Assembly: GCA_022821495.1 (NCBI GenBank)
Contig: JAJEDN010000061.1
Span: forward strand, 1 to 64,000
Reading direction: 5' to 3'
Length of the DNA stretch: 64,000 bases
DNA from: Candidatus Poribacteria bacterium
GTDB lineage: Bacteria; Poribacteria; WGA-4E; WGA-3G
The notes under the pieces are model-generated. The model worked only from the letters and a program-made list of their open reading frames with translations. It was not told the DNA's origin and did not search any database. Of this stretch, positions 17,315 through 26,425 are shown piece after piece. The position numbers and the translations under genes were made by a program. The number at the start of each line of letters is the position of its first letter. The stretch's first letter is position 1.

Positions 17315-17472
17315 GGGTGTGTAAAGTTTTTGGCGGCGTATTGATTTTTTATGAGGATGTTTTTTAGATGGCACTCCGCTGGAGCAAAGAGACTTCTTGA
17401 CACGTAAAGGAGATATCCTCACGCCAAAGGCGTGATATGTCTATAGAAATCTGCCAGAATATTTACACACCA
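17315..17472. mobile_element. MITE, family A copy 1, in the gap 17134-17586
   Basis: Ends gggtgtgtaaa (17315-17325) and, inverted, tttacacacca (17462-17472). The sequence caaatgcat occurs on both sides (17306-17314 and 17473-17481) as a 9-bp target duplication; it can be read as 10 bp including the preceding a. About 158 bp with no coding capacity. It carries a variable-stem palindrome at 17420. The same ends flank a larger element at 39890. Confidence 0.8.
17420..17449 (+). repeat. Variable-stem palindrome, family V2
   Basis: CACGCC-AAA-GGCGTG followed by the constant tail atatgtctatagaaa. It lies inside the MITE at 17315. Confidence 0.55.
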
Positions 17473-17488
17473 CAAATGCATAATATGT

Positions 17489-17517
17489 TTGACAAAGTCC
17501 AATCAATATGCTAAATT
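17489..17517 (+). promoter_or_regulatory. Promoter of the second PhyH gene
   Basis: TTGACA (17489-17494), 17-bp spacer, TAAATT (17512-17517), 7 bp after the MITE target duplication and 69 bp before the ATG. Confidence 0.5.
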
Positions 17518-17586
17518 GACTATCAACGACTATTGAGATTATTTCACAGTTAAATTTGAACCTGTAGATAATAGGAGAGTCAACGC

Positions 17587-18372
17587 ATGAGCGATCTACA
17601 GTTACAACAGTACCTTTTTGATGTACAGGGCTACCTCGTCATCGAAAATGTCTTGAGTCCAGATGAACTCGCAGCCCTCAATGAACAAATTGACGCGCAA
17701 CAATTGCCTACACCGGGGAAAGTCCAAAGATTTGGGAGTGCGCCGGACGGTTCTGGTTTCCTGCAGTGGGGTAAACCGTTTTGCAATCTACTTGACCACC
17801 CCAAGATTATGCCGATACTCCAATTCCGGTTAGGTGATTGCTTCCGACTTGATCGGATTTATGGCATGTATATGGAAGAAGGCATGCCGAGAGGTGGATT
17901 ACACGCCGATTACGGTGCCACATCCCCGACAGCGAAAGCAAGCCCTGGAGAATATTACCCTTTCCGAGACAACGAGATTCACAACGGATTTGTCGTCGTG
18001 ACATGGAACCTCGCCGATACCGGACCGGAACACGGCGGGTTCTGCTGCATTCCGGGTAGCCATAAAGGCAATTTCAAGCTGCCACAACAAATCGCTGCAG
18101 CGCCTGAAGACTCGCCTTGTGTCATCATTCCGGATGCGCCTGCGGGGTCGGCAATTCTATTTACTGAAGCGTTGACGCACGGGACCGCGGCGTGGAACGG
18201 TAAGCACCAACGCCGGTCGCTGCTCTACAAATATTGCGTCTCACACATCGCGTGGACCTCGCGACGCGTGGCACCACCGGCGGATATAGAACTCACAGAG
18301 CGTCAAAAGATCCTCTTCCGCGAACCTGCCGATCCGTACCGCCACTTCCCTTCGCTGTTTAATGCAGCGTAG
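17587..18372 (+). CDS. Phytanoyl-CoA dioxygenase (PhyH) family protein
   Basis: Second PhyH-type Fe(II)/2-oxoglutarate oxygenase (261 residues). Iron ligands are H106xD108 (GGLHADYG) and H198 (EALTHGTAAW), and an arginine about ten residues later (HQRRSLLYK) should bind 2-oxoglutarate. It is only distantly like the protein at 4995, so the two probably have different substrates. taggaga precedes the ATG and a MITE lies just upstream of its promoter. The gene is followed by a dehydrogenase fragment and a HAD phosphatase on the same strand. Confidence 0.86.
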   Translation: MSDLQLQQYLFDVQGYLVIENVLSPDELAALNEQIDAQQLPTPGKVQRFGSAPDGSGFLQWGKPFCNLLDHPKIMPILQFRLGDCFRLDRIYGMYMEEGMPRGGLHADYGATSPTAKASPGEYYPFRDNEIHNGFVVVTWNLADTGPEHGGFCCIPGSHKGNFKLPQQIAAAPEDSPCVIIPDAPAGSAILFTEALTHGTAAWNGKHQRRSLLYKYCVSHIAWTSRRVAPPADIELTERQKILFREPADPYRHFPSLFNAA

Positions 18373-18402
18373 CAGCAAATAGAGGTAGACACGAACCAAG
18401 AT

Positions 18403-18525
18403 ATGCCAAATTTTACACAAGAGCAGCTACAAAAGATTACTGCCGACATTTTTGAAGCTGGCGGTGTTCCGGGCGACGAGGCAGCGATTATCGCGGAGGT
18501 CGGGATACCCGAACTTGAGTTTTGA
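18403..18525 (+). pseudogene. N-terminal fragment of a malate/lactate dehydrogenase (Ldh_2) gene
   Basis: A 40-codon frame starting at ATG 18403 reads MPNFTQEQLQKITADIFEA and continues with GGVPGDEAAIIAE, the characteristic N terminus of the Ldh_2 (YlbC/ComC-type) oxidoreductases, which are normally ~340 residues. The resemblance stops after about residue 33 and the frame ends at TGA 18523. Its stop overlaps the TTG start of the next gene (TTGA). Either it is a deletion relic or it now serves as a short leader that couples translation to the phosphatase gene. Confidence 0.5.
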
Positions 18526-19220
18526 GGAAATTAAAACCACCCGTTCAAGCCATCATCTTTGATTTTGACTATACGCTGGCAGATTCTTCGCGCGGGGTCA
18601 TTGAATGTATTAACTTCGCGCTTGACAAACTCGGTCTACCGCTCGCTGCCGATGCTGAGATCCGAAAAACAATCGGTTTATCACTGCCTGATGCATTGGT
18701 GATGTTAGTCGGAAAAGAATACACTGCGTACACCGATGAATTTATACGGCTATTTATCGAACGCGCCGATGAAGTGATGACTGGCATGACGGAACTCTTT
18801 GACGTTGTGCCTGAAACCGTCGCAACGTTACGGAACTTAGGTATCCGGCTCGGTATTGTTACGCTGAAGTATCGTTACCGCATCGAAGCGATTCTTAAAC
18901 GAGACCATCTATCGGACGCGTTTGAAGTCATCATCGGTTTTGAAGATATGCCTGCGCCGAAACCTGACCCAAGCGGTTTATTGACGGCAGTGGAAAGATT
19001 GAATTGCGTCCCTCAAAATTGTTTCTATATTGGTGATAGCGTAACCGATGCCAAAACCGCGCAGCGTGCCGATATTGACTTTATTCCTGTGTTATCAGGC
19101 GTTACACCACGAGCAGTTTTTGATGATTACAACGTTTATACGATTCTTGAAGATGTATCTGGATTATTGGATTTAGCGTTTTTGGCAAGTTCCCAGGCGA
19201 GGAGTTCCAATGCCGAATAG
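18522..19220 (+). CDS. HAD-superfamily phosphatase (phosphoglycolate phosphatase-like)
   Basis: 232 residues. Motif I is DFDYTLADS (nucleophile D14, acid D16), motif II lies in LGIVTLKYR, and motifs III/IV are PKPDPSGLL and YIGDSVTDAKTA. A helical cap of the Gph/beta-phosphoglucomutase type sits between motifs I and II. The likely reaction is hydrolysis of a small sugar or glycolate phosphate, without a clear substrate. The start is probably TTG 18522, overlapping the stop of the dehydrogenase fragment. Its end overlaps the start of the decarboxylase gene by 11 bp, so the two are co-translated. Confidence 0.82.
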   Translation: MRKLKPPVQAIIFDFDYTLADSSRGVIECINFALDKLGLPLAADAEIRKTIGLSLPDALVMLVGKEYTAYTDEFIRLFIERADEVMTGMTELFDVVPETVATLRNLGIRLGIVTLKYRYRIEAILKRDHLSDAFEVIIGFEDMPAPKPDPSGLLTAVERLNCVPQNCFYIGDSVTDAKTAQRADIDFIPVLSGVTPRAVFDDYNVYTILEDVSGLLDLAFLASSQARSSNAE

Positions 19221-20850
19221 ACAACCTACTATTGGGGAGTACCTTCTAAAAAAATTAGAAAGTTACCATATTAACCACATCTTCGGCATCCCTGGTGATT
19301 ATGTAGTCCAGTTCTTTGATCTGATTGAGCAGAGTCCGATTCAACACATCGGCACAACGCGAGAAGAGACAGCAGGATTCGCTGCAGATGCGTATGCGCG
19401 CACAAATGGCATGGGTGCCGCGTGTGTGACGTATGGTGTCGGCGGTTTATCTATGGTTAACGCTGTCACTGCTGCTTACGCTGAAAAATCACCACTCGTT
19501 GTCATTAGCGGTAGTCCCGGCATGAAGGAGCGTACTGAGGGCGCACTTTTGCACCATAAGGGTAAAGATTTTTATACACAGCAGCGTATCTATGATGAGA
19601 TAACGGTTGCATCAGCACTCCTTGATGAACCTTTTACTGCTTTTAACGAGATAGACAGAGTGTTAGATGCAGTTTATTGGCATAAGCGTCCAGGCTACAT
19701 TGAACTCCCACGCGATATGTTAGGCATACAAGGTGCCGTCCACCAACGTCCCTCAACGGGTGGGTACCACAGTGACCCCGAAACGTTGGAAGCCGCTTTA
19801 ACGAATGCTATTGCATTCATCAATGAATCCGAAAATCCAGTCATTTTAGCGGGGGCTGAACTGCATAGATTCGGATTTCGAGATAAATTACTTCGGCTCG
19901 CAGAAGAAAAACAGATCCCGGTAGTGACAACCCTATTGGGCAAATCAGTGATGCCGGAAGCGCACCCGCTCTACTTGGGGATTTACGGCGGCGCAATGGG
20001 CAGATCGGAAATCACAACGCTTGTTGAAACTTCCGATTGTATTATTATGCTGGGTGCCTTCATGACCGATGTCAACCTTGGAATCTACACGGCAAACCTT
20101 GCGCGAAGCCGTAGCGTCTATGCTATCTCGGATAAAATTACAGTCGGTTATTCTACTTATGAAGATGTTACTTTCAAGGATTTTGTGGATGGTTTGTGTT
20201 CTCCGCAACTCGCCAAACGCCCCGAAGTCAACTTGGAATGGGTACTCGAAGTAGCAGACCCTTTTCTGATGGTCCCTGACCAAGCGTTAACTGTGCAGCG
20301 TTTGTTCCAACACCTCAATCAATATCTGCGTGATGACCTGACGGTTATCCCCGATGTGGGAGACTGCCTTTGGGGGGCTGCAGATTTGCGCCTGCCGGAA
20401 CACACGGAATTTATTTCTCAAGCATACTATACCTCAATGGGGTTTGCGATTCCTGCTGCTGTTGGCACTCAACTCAGCAAACCCGATGCCCGGCCGATTG
20501 TGATTGTCGGAGATGGAGCATTCCAAATGACCGGCACCGAGTTGTCAACAACTATTCGCTATAAACTCAATCCGATCATTCTGATTTTAAACAACAAGGG
20601 GTATGGAACCATGCGTCCTCTCGTTGAAGGCTCATTTAACAATATAGAGAATTGGAACTATACACTTCTGCCAGAACTCTTCGGAGCAGGAAGGGCATTT
20701 TCTGTCCAGACCGAAGGCGAATTTGACGCTGCCATGAAGACAGCACTTGCTGAGACGCAACATTTTGTCCTGATTGAAGCAGAAATTGACAAATTAGACA
20801 TATCGCCTGCCCTTGCCCGACTCGCAGAACGGGTGTCTGAGAAAGTTTAA
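19210..20850 (+). CDS. Thiamine-diphosphate-dependent 2-keto acid decarboxylase
   Basis: 546 residues with the three-domain ThDP fold. The catalytic glutamate is in TTREETAGFAADAY near residue 50. The paired histidines that mark the pyruvate/indolepyruvate decarboxylase branch are in LLHHKGKDF. The cofactor motif runs from VGDGAFQMTGTEL to LNNKGYGT. This makes it a non-oxidative decarboxylase (pyruvate, phenylpyruvate, indolepyruvate or branched keto acids) and not an acetolactate synthase. gaggag precedes ATG 19210 inside the end of the phosphatase gene. Confidence 0.86.
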   Translation: MPNRQPTIGEYLLKKLESYHINHIFGIPGDYVVQFFDLIEQSPIQHIGTTREETAGFAADAYARTNGMGAACVTYGVGGLSMVNAVTAAYAEKSPLVVISGSPGMKERTEGALLHHKGKDFYTQQRIYDEITVASALLDEPFTAFNEIDRVLDAVYWHKRPGYIELPRDMLGIQGAVHQRPSTGGYHSDPETLEAALTNAIAFINESENPVILAGAELHRFGFRDKLLRLAEEKQIPVVTTLLGKSVMPEAHPLYLGIYGGAMGRSEITTLVETSDCIIMLGAFMTDVNLGIYTANLARSRSVYAISDKITVGYSTYEDVTFKDFVDGLCSPQLAKRPEVNLEWVLEVADPFLMVPDQALTVQRLFQHLNQYLRDDLTVIPDVGDCLWGAADLRLPEHTEFISQAYYTSMGFAIPAAVGTQLSKPDARPIVIVGDGAFQMTGTELSTTIRYKLNPIILILNNKGYGTMRPLVEGSFNNIENWNYTLLPELFGAGRAFSVQTEGEFDAAMKTALAETQHFVLIEAEIDKLDISPALARLAERVSEKV

Positions 20851-20945
20851 GTTTAAAGGTAAAACGTCCGCTTGTGTCTATCTTTTTATCGCTACACAGA
20901 GTACTGAAACTGTATCTAACACATAGCAAAGGAGCTGGATCAATC

Positions 20946-21746
20946 ATGAAAACGATGATTTTATCTCTCCTCTTCGGGTTTCTGCTCGTTCTTTCAGCGA
21001 AGGCAGACTTCCTGCCAGAGGATAACAGTGCTGCGTTTGGGTTGGAATATGGAGAATCCATCGCTGGTTTTATTCCCAGTGCCCCCAAGATTGACGGAAA
21101 ACTTGACGATTGGAAATATGCTATTTGGGTCGCGTTTGACTCAGAGGATGAGCTGCTTCGGGGAAAAGGCGTGTGGGACGGAAAAGATGACCTCACAATG
21201 ACTTGGGCGACCATGTATGACGCGAAAACTTTCTATTTTGCTGCAGCAGTGCGCGACGATATTTTCGCGCCAGCAGCCAACGCCGGACAACCTTGGGTAG
21301 GCGATACCATTTTCTTGTACATTGATTGGGAGCAAGTAGGCGTCGGGGCACCTGCGTGCAAGCCCAATTTCGCTTTTATTAACAAAAAAGCCCTCGTCAC
21401 TGATTTCAGTGCCGTCAAAAATCCGGATCTCCCCAAGTCCGATATTGCAATCGTGCCAACACCTGAATTAGGTAAAGGTGGTATGATTTATGAGGTGGCG
21501 ATGCCGTTTACGTCGCTCACGAAGGTAAAAGTCAAGGAGGGAACCGAAGTCGGGTTTACACCGGGATATGAAGAAGGCACGGGTGATCCGGAGAAAAAAG
21601 GTGAACTCGTGTTCATGGATTGGCACGGCCTGAATCCAGACGACTCCGCGAATCTTGGCACTTTAACGTTTGGTGAACCTCTCGCCGTTGATCCGACAGG
21701 CAAGTTAGCACTCAGATGGGGGCAGTTGAAGAAACTTGCTCCATAA
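20946..21746 (+). CDS. Secreted protein with a CBM9/DOMON-like domain and C-terminal KLA-W motif
   Basis: 266 residues from ATG 20946 (aaggag upstream). A signal peptide ends near SAKA (residue 19). The body matches the family 9 carbohydrate-binding/DOMON-like sandwich: APKIDGKLDDWKYA, then TMYDAKTFYFAAAVRDD and GDTIFLYID. The last ~20 residues (AVDPTGKLALRWGQLKK) are nearly the same as the ends of two unrelated secreted proteins at 23143 and 37347. Sugar or haem binding outside the cell is possible; no catalytic motif is seen. Confidence 0.72.
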   Translation: MKTMILSLLFGFLLVLSAKADFLPEDNSAAFGLEYGESIAGFIPSAPKIDGKLDDWKYAIWVAFDSEDELLRGKGVWDGKDDLTMTWATMYDAKTFYFAAAVRDDIFAPAANAGQPWVGDTIFLYIDWEQVGVGAPACKPNFAFINKKALVTDFSAVKNPDLPKSDIAIVPTPELGKGGMIYEVAMPFTSLTKVKVKEGTEVGFTPGYEEGTGDPEKKGELVFMDWHGLNPDDSANLGTLTFGEPLAVDPTGKLALRWGQLKKLAP

Positions 21747-21750
21747 ATTG

Positions 21751-21837
21751 TAGGACTTACGCAATTCTTGGCAGGTGCGGCTTCCTAACCGCACCGCTTG
21801 GTAATAAACATGATTCCGTGATTTTGCGTAAGTCCTG
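21751..21837. mobile_element. MITE, family B copy 1
   Basis: Perfect 13-bp inverted ends: aggacttacgcaa (21752-21764) and ttgcgtaagtcct (21824-21836), with outer bases t and g. Target duplication aattg at 21746-21750 and 21838-21842. 87 bp, non-coding. The interior is a variable-stem palindrome of family V3 (ggtgcgg/ccgcacc, 21774-21795). Confidence 0.8.
21774..21795. repeat. Variable-stem palindrome, family V3
   Basis: GGTGCGG (21774-21780) pairs with CCGCACC (21789-21795) around cttcctaa. It forms the core of the MITE at 21751. Confidence 0.55.
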
Positions 21838-21902
21838 AATTGGATAGATGTGCTTTGTAAGTGCAGTGGTGAGTTGATCACAATCGTGTAAGGGAGGTAA
21901 CA

Positions 21903-22109
21903 ATGATGGGAGTGGGACTTTTTGAATTTATATTCTTGCTATTGCTGTATCCGTTAGCTGCTTTATTCATGGCACTTGTGATTGGCATCGGCATTATGTT
22001 GGGTTTCAGATGGGGCGGAAAATGGTTGGTGAAAGCGATTTACAACGATCCCGAATTTGAAAGATGGCTGAAGGGGATCATCAACCCATCTGAAAAATTA
22101 AAGCCATAG
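21903..22109 (+). CDS. Small single-span membrane protein
   Basis: 68 residues. A long hydrophobic stretch spans about residues 5-36, followed by a basic, amphipathic tail (KWLVKAIYNDPEFERWLKG). A very good Shine-Dalgarno sequence (agggaggt) precedes ATG 21903/21906, which supports a real gene despite its size. I do not recognise a family. It lies alone between a MITE and the DUF815 ATPase gene (48-bp gap), so co-transcription with the latter is possible. Confidence 0.65.
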   Translation: MMGVGLFEFIFLLLLYPLAALFMALVIGIGIMLGFRWGGKWLVKAIYNDPEFERWLKGIINPSEKLKP

Positions 22110-22157
22110 TGAATATCTAAATCCGCAGTTGATGTCTCAACCCAATTGAATTAAACT

Positions 22158-23069
22158 ATGTCTAAAAAGAACCAAGAGATAGAAAGCATCTTACCACTTT
22201 TCACAGAATTGCTTGAAAAAGCCGATAGCTTGCTAAACCGGTTGGACCCACACATAGCGAACGCACCGAGCGAATATCTTAACGACTACATCGCTTTTCA
22301 GTGGCGCTTGCAGAATGGAACGGGGTCCCTCGTGCCTGTTAAACACCCGCATCTCGTCAATAGCAGGGATCTCATCGGTATCAATTCGCAATGGACGGCA
22401 CTTGACCGGAACACGCGGCAGTTTCTGCAAGGGCTGCCCGCGAATCACGTCTTGCTGTGGGGCGACCGCGGCACCGGGAAATCTTCGCTCGTTAAAGCGA
22501 TGTTGGAACGTTACGCCAACAAAGGACTTCGGTTGGTAGGTATCGGGAAAGAGGGGCTTGTCCATCTACAAGAAATCGCCGAGGTGCTGTGGGAACGTCC
22601 TGAACGCTATGTTCTTTTTTGTGACGATCTTGCATTCAACGAGGATGAACCCGAATACCGCGAGTTGAAAGCGATGTTAGAAGGCGGAATCTCTGCCTGT
22701 CCAGACAATGTCCTCGTCTATGCCACCTCAAACCGTCGGCACTTGATGCCTCGACTGGTTCAAGAAAACCAGTATCCCCAGAATGATGAAGATGAGTTGT
22801 ATCCACGCGAGGCAACAGAGGAGAAGGTCTCATTGAGCGACCGTTTCGGGTTACGTCTCGCTTTCTACCGGATTTCGCAAGACACTTACTTACAAATTGT
22901 GTCTCATTACGCACAAAAACGAGGGCTCACTGTGCCGGCGGATACACTACGCCGTGCCGCTTTGGAATGGGCGGCATCCTCAAGTGGACGTTCAGGACGT
23001 GTCGCCTATCAGTTTGTCGCTGATCTCGCTGGACGATTATCACTTGAAGCACATACAGATGCAATGTAG
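22158..23069 (+). CDS. DUF815-type AAA+ ATPase
   Basis: 303 residues. Walker A is WGDRGTGKSS (about residues 97-106) and Walker B is YVLFCDDLAF followed by an acidic loop. The sensor region YATSNRRHLMPR and the VSLSDRFGLRLAF segment are typical of the DUF815 family, a group of predicted single-domain AAA+ ATPases of unknown physiological role. An N-terminal helical region (1-90) precedes the ATPase. No partner gene is evident. The start lacks a strong ribosome-binding site. Confidence 0.82.
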   Translation: MSKKNQEIESILPLFTELLEKADSLLNRLDPHIANAPSEYLNDYIAFQWRLQNGTGSLVPVKHPHLVNSRDLIGINSQWTALDRNTRQFLQGLPANHVLLWGDRGTGKSSLVKAMLERYANKGLRLVGIGKEGLVHLQEIAEVLWERPERYVLFCDDLAFNEDEPEYRELKAMLEGGISACPDNVLVYATSNRRHLMPRLVQENQYPQNDEDELYPREATEEKVSLSDRFGLRLAFYRISQDTYLQIVSHYAQKRGLTVPADTLRRAALEWAASSSGRSGRVAYQFVADLAGRLSLEAHTDAM

Positions 23070-23071
23070 GA

Positions 23072-23128
23072 GGGGTTTTTAACCCCGAAATCCCAAACAA
23101 ACAGTAGGCACGGTTCGCTACCGTGCCT
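23072..23128. repeat. Paired hairpins before a secreted-protein gene
   Basis: GGGGTT-ttt-AACCCC (23072-23086) is followed by AGGCACGGT (23106-23114)/ACCGTGCCT (23120-23128). The second looks like a family V3 palindrome (gtagg flank). It ends a few bases before the ribosome-binding site of the gene at 23143; the first may terminate the ATPase gene. Confidence 0.5.
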
Positions 23129-23142
23129 TCACGGAGGTTTTT

Positions 23143-23778
23143 ATGAAAAATCAATGGATACTTTGTTTTGCACTTACGCTTTTCCTAAGTGGTATGCTTC
23201 TGATACAAACCGCGAATGCCGTACCTAAAAATGGCAAGATACGGGTCAGTGGTGACAATACATGGGTTGTCTTTGTGGATGGTGAAGAGGTCGCAGCGAG
23301 CGGAAACTGGCAAGCTCCGACCGTCAGTGAATTTAAGCTGGACAAAGGCTTCGCACAGATTGCTGTCTATGTCCACGATGCGGAACCTGGTGCTGCTGGT
23401 AGGGGCGGGTTCCTCGCCGATATTATTCTTGACGATAAACCTGACTATATAGGGACAGGTGAAGATGGTTGGCGATGCGATACCGGCAAACCGATCGCGG
23501 ATCGGAAAGACGGCTGGGAAAAAGTCGATTTCGACGATAGTAAGGGGGAAGATGAACTCGAAATCTATGAAAAATTCGGGGGTGGTATCTGGGGCTTCGG
23601 TGCCGCAATAATGGGTGCGATTCTCAAAGACCCGGATTGTGAAGCGAACTGGGTTTGGTGCGGTCCTAACGATGCCGAAGACGACATCTATTTCCGATAT
23701 ACTATCGGGACACTTGCTGTTGAGCCCGAAGACAAACTCGCCACCACGTGGGCGCGTATTAAAAACGATGCCAAGTAA
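23143..23778 (+). CDS. Secreted beta-sandwich protein with C-terminal KLA-W motif
   Basis: 211 residues. Signal peptide to about residue 26 (ANA). The mature start (GKIRVSGDNTWVVFVDGEEV) resembles galactose-binding-like sandwich domains that accompany glycan enzymes; the middle is rich in D, G and W, with four cysteines overall. No enzyme motif. The C terminus LAVEPEDKLATTWARIK matches the ends of the proteins at 20946 and 37347. ggagg precedes the ATG. Extracellular or outer-membrane location is inferred. Confidence 0.68.
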   Translation: MKNQWILCFALTLFLSGMLLIQTANAVPKNGKIRVSGDNTWVVFVDGEEVAASGNWQAPTVSEFKLDKGFAQIAVYVHDAEPGAAGRGGFLADIILDDKPDYIGTGEDGWRCDTGKPIADRKDGWEKVDFDDSKGEDELEIYEKFGGGIWGFGAAIMGAILKDPDCEANWVWCGPNDAEDDIYFRYTIGTLAVEPEDKLATTWARIKNDAK

Positions 23779-23865
23779 TTCCGTATCGGCCGTCGGAAAT
23801 CTGTTAACGATTTCCGGCTGCCGATTCTTCAAATTGGTATCGCAGCGTTTCACTCAGCCTACGCG

Positions 23866-25170
23866 CTATAACGCCTTAATAACCCTCGCAATCGCCGCAA
23901 AGACCGTCTCAATATCCGATGCGTCCAGACAAGAATAGGCAATCCGCAATTCTGTCTCTCCAAGCGCGATCGTGCCGGTACCGTGTTCTGTAAGTAGCCG
24001 CTCCCGAACTATTTCAGCGTTTGCTGATTTAAGATTCAGGCAGATAAAATAGCCTGCATGACTCGGATAGACTTCCCATAATTCCGCGTATTTTGCATCA
24101 GACGCAACCGCTTTGGCTTTCAATGCGCGTACTTTGAGCGTTTCATAATTGCGTTGTTTCTGTTCAGCGTAACCCGGTGCCTTCATCGCCTCAAGGATGA
24201 GCGTTTGAGAGGTCTGTGATGCACCAGAGGTATTCGCTCGGATCAATCCACTCAGTTTCTGTTCAAGCGGTTGCATCGGTGTTTCTCCGATTCCAAAGGT
24301 CATAAACGCCACACGTAAACCCCACGCATATTCCTCTTTGGTGGCACCGTCTATCTTCACTGGAACCACGTTCGGATGGCACCCAACTAACAACCCAAAC
24401 AGGGATTCATGCATGACTGCTACATCGTACCACAAACCGGCATAGGCATCGTCAATTATAACAAGGATACTGCACCCTGTGTCGGCACACGCCACAATCG
24501 CGTCTACAATCTGTTGTGCTTCTGTACGGGTAATTGCATAACCGGTTGGATTGTGAGGGAAATTCAGGAGCACAAGCAATTTTCCATCGGTAGCGTTGGC
24601 AAGTGTCTCCCGAAATCCGTGCGTGTTAAAACCACTCATAGCGTTGAAAAATGGATAGGTTTGGAGATCCGCCCCTGCTTTGGTCTGGAAGATGAGCCGA
24701 TAATTTCCCCAAATCTTATCGGGAAGGATGAGCGTGTCACCCGGATCTACGAAAAGTTCCGCGAGTAGACTAAACCCGTGTGTCATTCCATTCGTTACAA
24801 TTGGGAGACTGAACGTTTTTTCGGCAAGCGAAGGATTCTCGTTCAAGAGATGCGTCTTCCACGTCTCCCGTAATGTTTGTTGACCGAGCACGGGTGCGTA
24901 ACTGTAGATGTTCTCCAATGAGAGTTCCGGCACCAGCACTCGCGAAACCGGCAGATGCATCATATCGCCCGCGTCCAGTGAAAAGTCCAAGGCGATTGCA
25001 CGTGTGGCGTTGAATCGGTGTGCTTTCGTATTTGCCTCAGCCGTTTGGCTCAAGATGCCTTTCGGTAGGTAGATGCGTTTCCCTAACTCGGAGAGTAGTG
25101 AGAAAACCGCTGGTACCGCATCGCGAAGTTGTTCGTTTAACTTAATTGCTAAAGGGTTTAACACTTGCAT
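23866..25170 (-). CDS. Class I/II PLP-dependent aminotransferase
   Basis: 434 residues, fold type I. The cofactor-binding motifs are visible: LNFPHNPTGYA (Asn contact), VIIDDAYAGLWYD (Asp and Tyr contacts) and the Schiff-base lysine in IDGATKEEYAWGLRVA. The substrate arginine should lie in the C-terminal LRIAYS strand. It is longer at the N terminus than typical aspartate aminotransferases, with an extra ~70 residues. Amino-acid specificity cannot be told. Single gene, convergent with the secreted-protein gene, divergent from the gene at 25322. Confidence 0.85.
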   Translation of the reverse strand: MQVLNPLAIKLNEQLRDAVPAVFSLLSELGKRIYLPKGILSQTAEANTKAHRFNATRAIALDFSLDAGDMMHLPVSRVLVPELSLENIYSYAPVLGQQTLRETWKTHLLNENPSLAEKTFSLPIVTNGMTHGFSLLAELFVDPGDTLILPDKIWGNYRLIFQTKAGADLQTYPFFNAMSGFNTHGFRETLANATDGKLLVLLNFPHNPTGYAITRTEAQQIVDAIVACADTGCSILVIIDDAYAGLWYDVAVMHESLFGLLVGCHPNVVPVKIDGATKEEYAWGLRVAFMTFGIGETPMQPLEQKLSGLIRANTSGASQTSQTLILEAMKAPGYAEQKQRNYETLKVRALKAKAVASDAKYAELWEVYPSHAGYFICLNLKSANAEIVRERLLTEHGTGTIALGETELRIAYSCLDASDIETVFAAIARVIKAL

Positions 25171-25321
25171 ATTTTTCCAAATCGTAGAGAATATAGTATA
25201 ATTGAACGATTCATCTGTTCATTTATTTTGAACTTTTGCCGACTTAAAGTCAACTGATTTTTATAAATACTCGTTGAAGAAAAAAAGTTAAAAACCGCCG
25301 CTCGACAATAGGAGAAAAAAT

Positions 25322-26425
25322 ATGAAAGCATTTTTGAAAAGCCTAACATTCGGCATCATCTTTATCCTCGCTGTCGGTTTTGGTATTAGTGTTTATATCC
25401 TTCAAGCACCATCGGTTGGACAGACGAAGGCACCTAAATTTCAACTGCACACGCGGACAGCAGTGCGCGGCAGACCGACAGTTAATTCAAAACCGCTTGC
25501 CTATACCAAAGATGTTTATCGTTTCAGTCTGGAGCGTCAATATATCAGCAACCTAAACAGTGCGATATTGGAACGTGAGCATCTGTTTAGCGCGGCGTTG
25601 ACGCATCGGGCTAAACTGAAAGGGAAGGATCTGGATAAAGCATTGAAAACAGCGACTGATTGGCAAAAGATGTTCGCCAGTTTGACAGAGCGTATGCGCT
25701 TCCGCCCAAGTGCATCTGTCCTTGAAGTTTTGGTAAGTGGTGAGGAGTGGTTGCTCAAGGATGTCTCTGGTGCTGGGTATACAGTCACGAGAACAGGGAA
25801 CCAGATTGATATCTATCTACCTGACCTCAAGGATGCATTTGACACAAACAAAATTGTGCTCTCCACAGATCTGGAAATCTCCACTGAACGGAGAGACAAA
25901 CAGTGGTCTATTAAAGATAAAAAACGAGAACAGACTTATACCATTAAGAGTGGCAATGAAAAACTCATCGTCTATCAGCAATCGAAACCTGAGATTCTGA
26001 CGTTTCTGTTTGAAGTAGATTTAGCATCACAGACCGTCCTTGAGAAAGGTGATTTGTCAACCGAATTGATTCGAGGATTTGAGACGCTGAAGATACCACT
26101 GTCACGACGTGTACAAGTATTAGCAAGTGAAGATGGTGGTAGCTGGACGATAAAAGATCAATCTCAGAAGTATAACATCCGGAATGAGAACGATCGATTG
26201 AGGGTCTACCTTGACCTTGATAGTGAATGGTTTCGCATCAGAGCCAGTGATGAGATAATAGGTTGGGTGCAGAGGAGTCGCGGCACGATCTTTGAACCGC
26301 CGCCACCGATGCTCAGTTCACGCCAGTTAGCCAAAAAACGGCTGCTTGCATTGATAGACAAAGTAAAAATGAAAGTCGGAACGTCCAATGAAGAAAATAA
26401 AACCGCGGATGCTGCGTCCCGGTAG
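25322..26425 (+). CDS. Anchored protein with three internal repeats (unknown function)
   Basis: 367 residues, family not recognised. An uncleaved signal-anchor or signal peptide covers residues 5-30. The rest is basic and contains three related units of about 60 residues near 145-175, 190-225 and 255-300. Each carries a W-x-(I/L)KD core followed by Y-x-(I/V) and a final (I/L)-x-VY strand. The C-terminal segment SEWFRIRASDEIIGWVQRS looks like an SH3b strand set. ggaga lies before the ATG. The next gene, an S66 peptidase, starts inside its last 13 codons, so they are coupled; a shared role in the cell wall is a reasonable guess. Confidence 0.65.
   Translation: MKAFLKSLTFGIIFILAVGFGISVYILQAPSVGQTKAPKFQLHTRTAVRGRPTVNSKPLAYTKDVYRFSLERQYISNLNSAILEREHLFSAALTHRAKLKGKDLDKALKTATDWQKMFASLTERMRFRPSASVLEVLVSGEEWLLKDVSGAGYTVTRTGNQIDIYLPDLKDAFDTNKIVLSTDLEISTERRDKQWSIKDKKREQTYTIKSGNEKLIVYQQSKPEILTFLFEVDLASQTVLEKGDLSTELIRGFETLKIPLSRRVQVLASEDGGSWTIKDQSQKYNIRNENDRLRVYLDLDSEWFRIRASDEIIGWVQRSRGTIFEPPPPMLSSRQLAKKRLLALIDKVKMKVGTSNEENKTADAASR

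Noticed and set aside
20636..21214. Long antisense open frame across the decarboxylase end and secreted-protein start
   Set aside because: It lies opposite two well-supported genes and has no recognisable domain or start signal.
23185..23853. 222-codon antisense frame over the secreted beta-sandwich gene
   Set aside because: It mirrors the sense gene's codon pattern; the sense gene has a signal peptide and ribosome-binding site.
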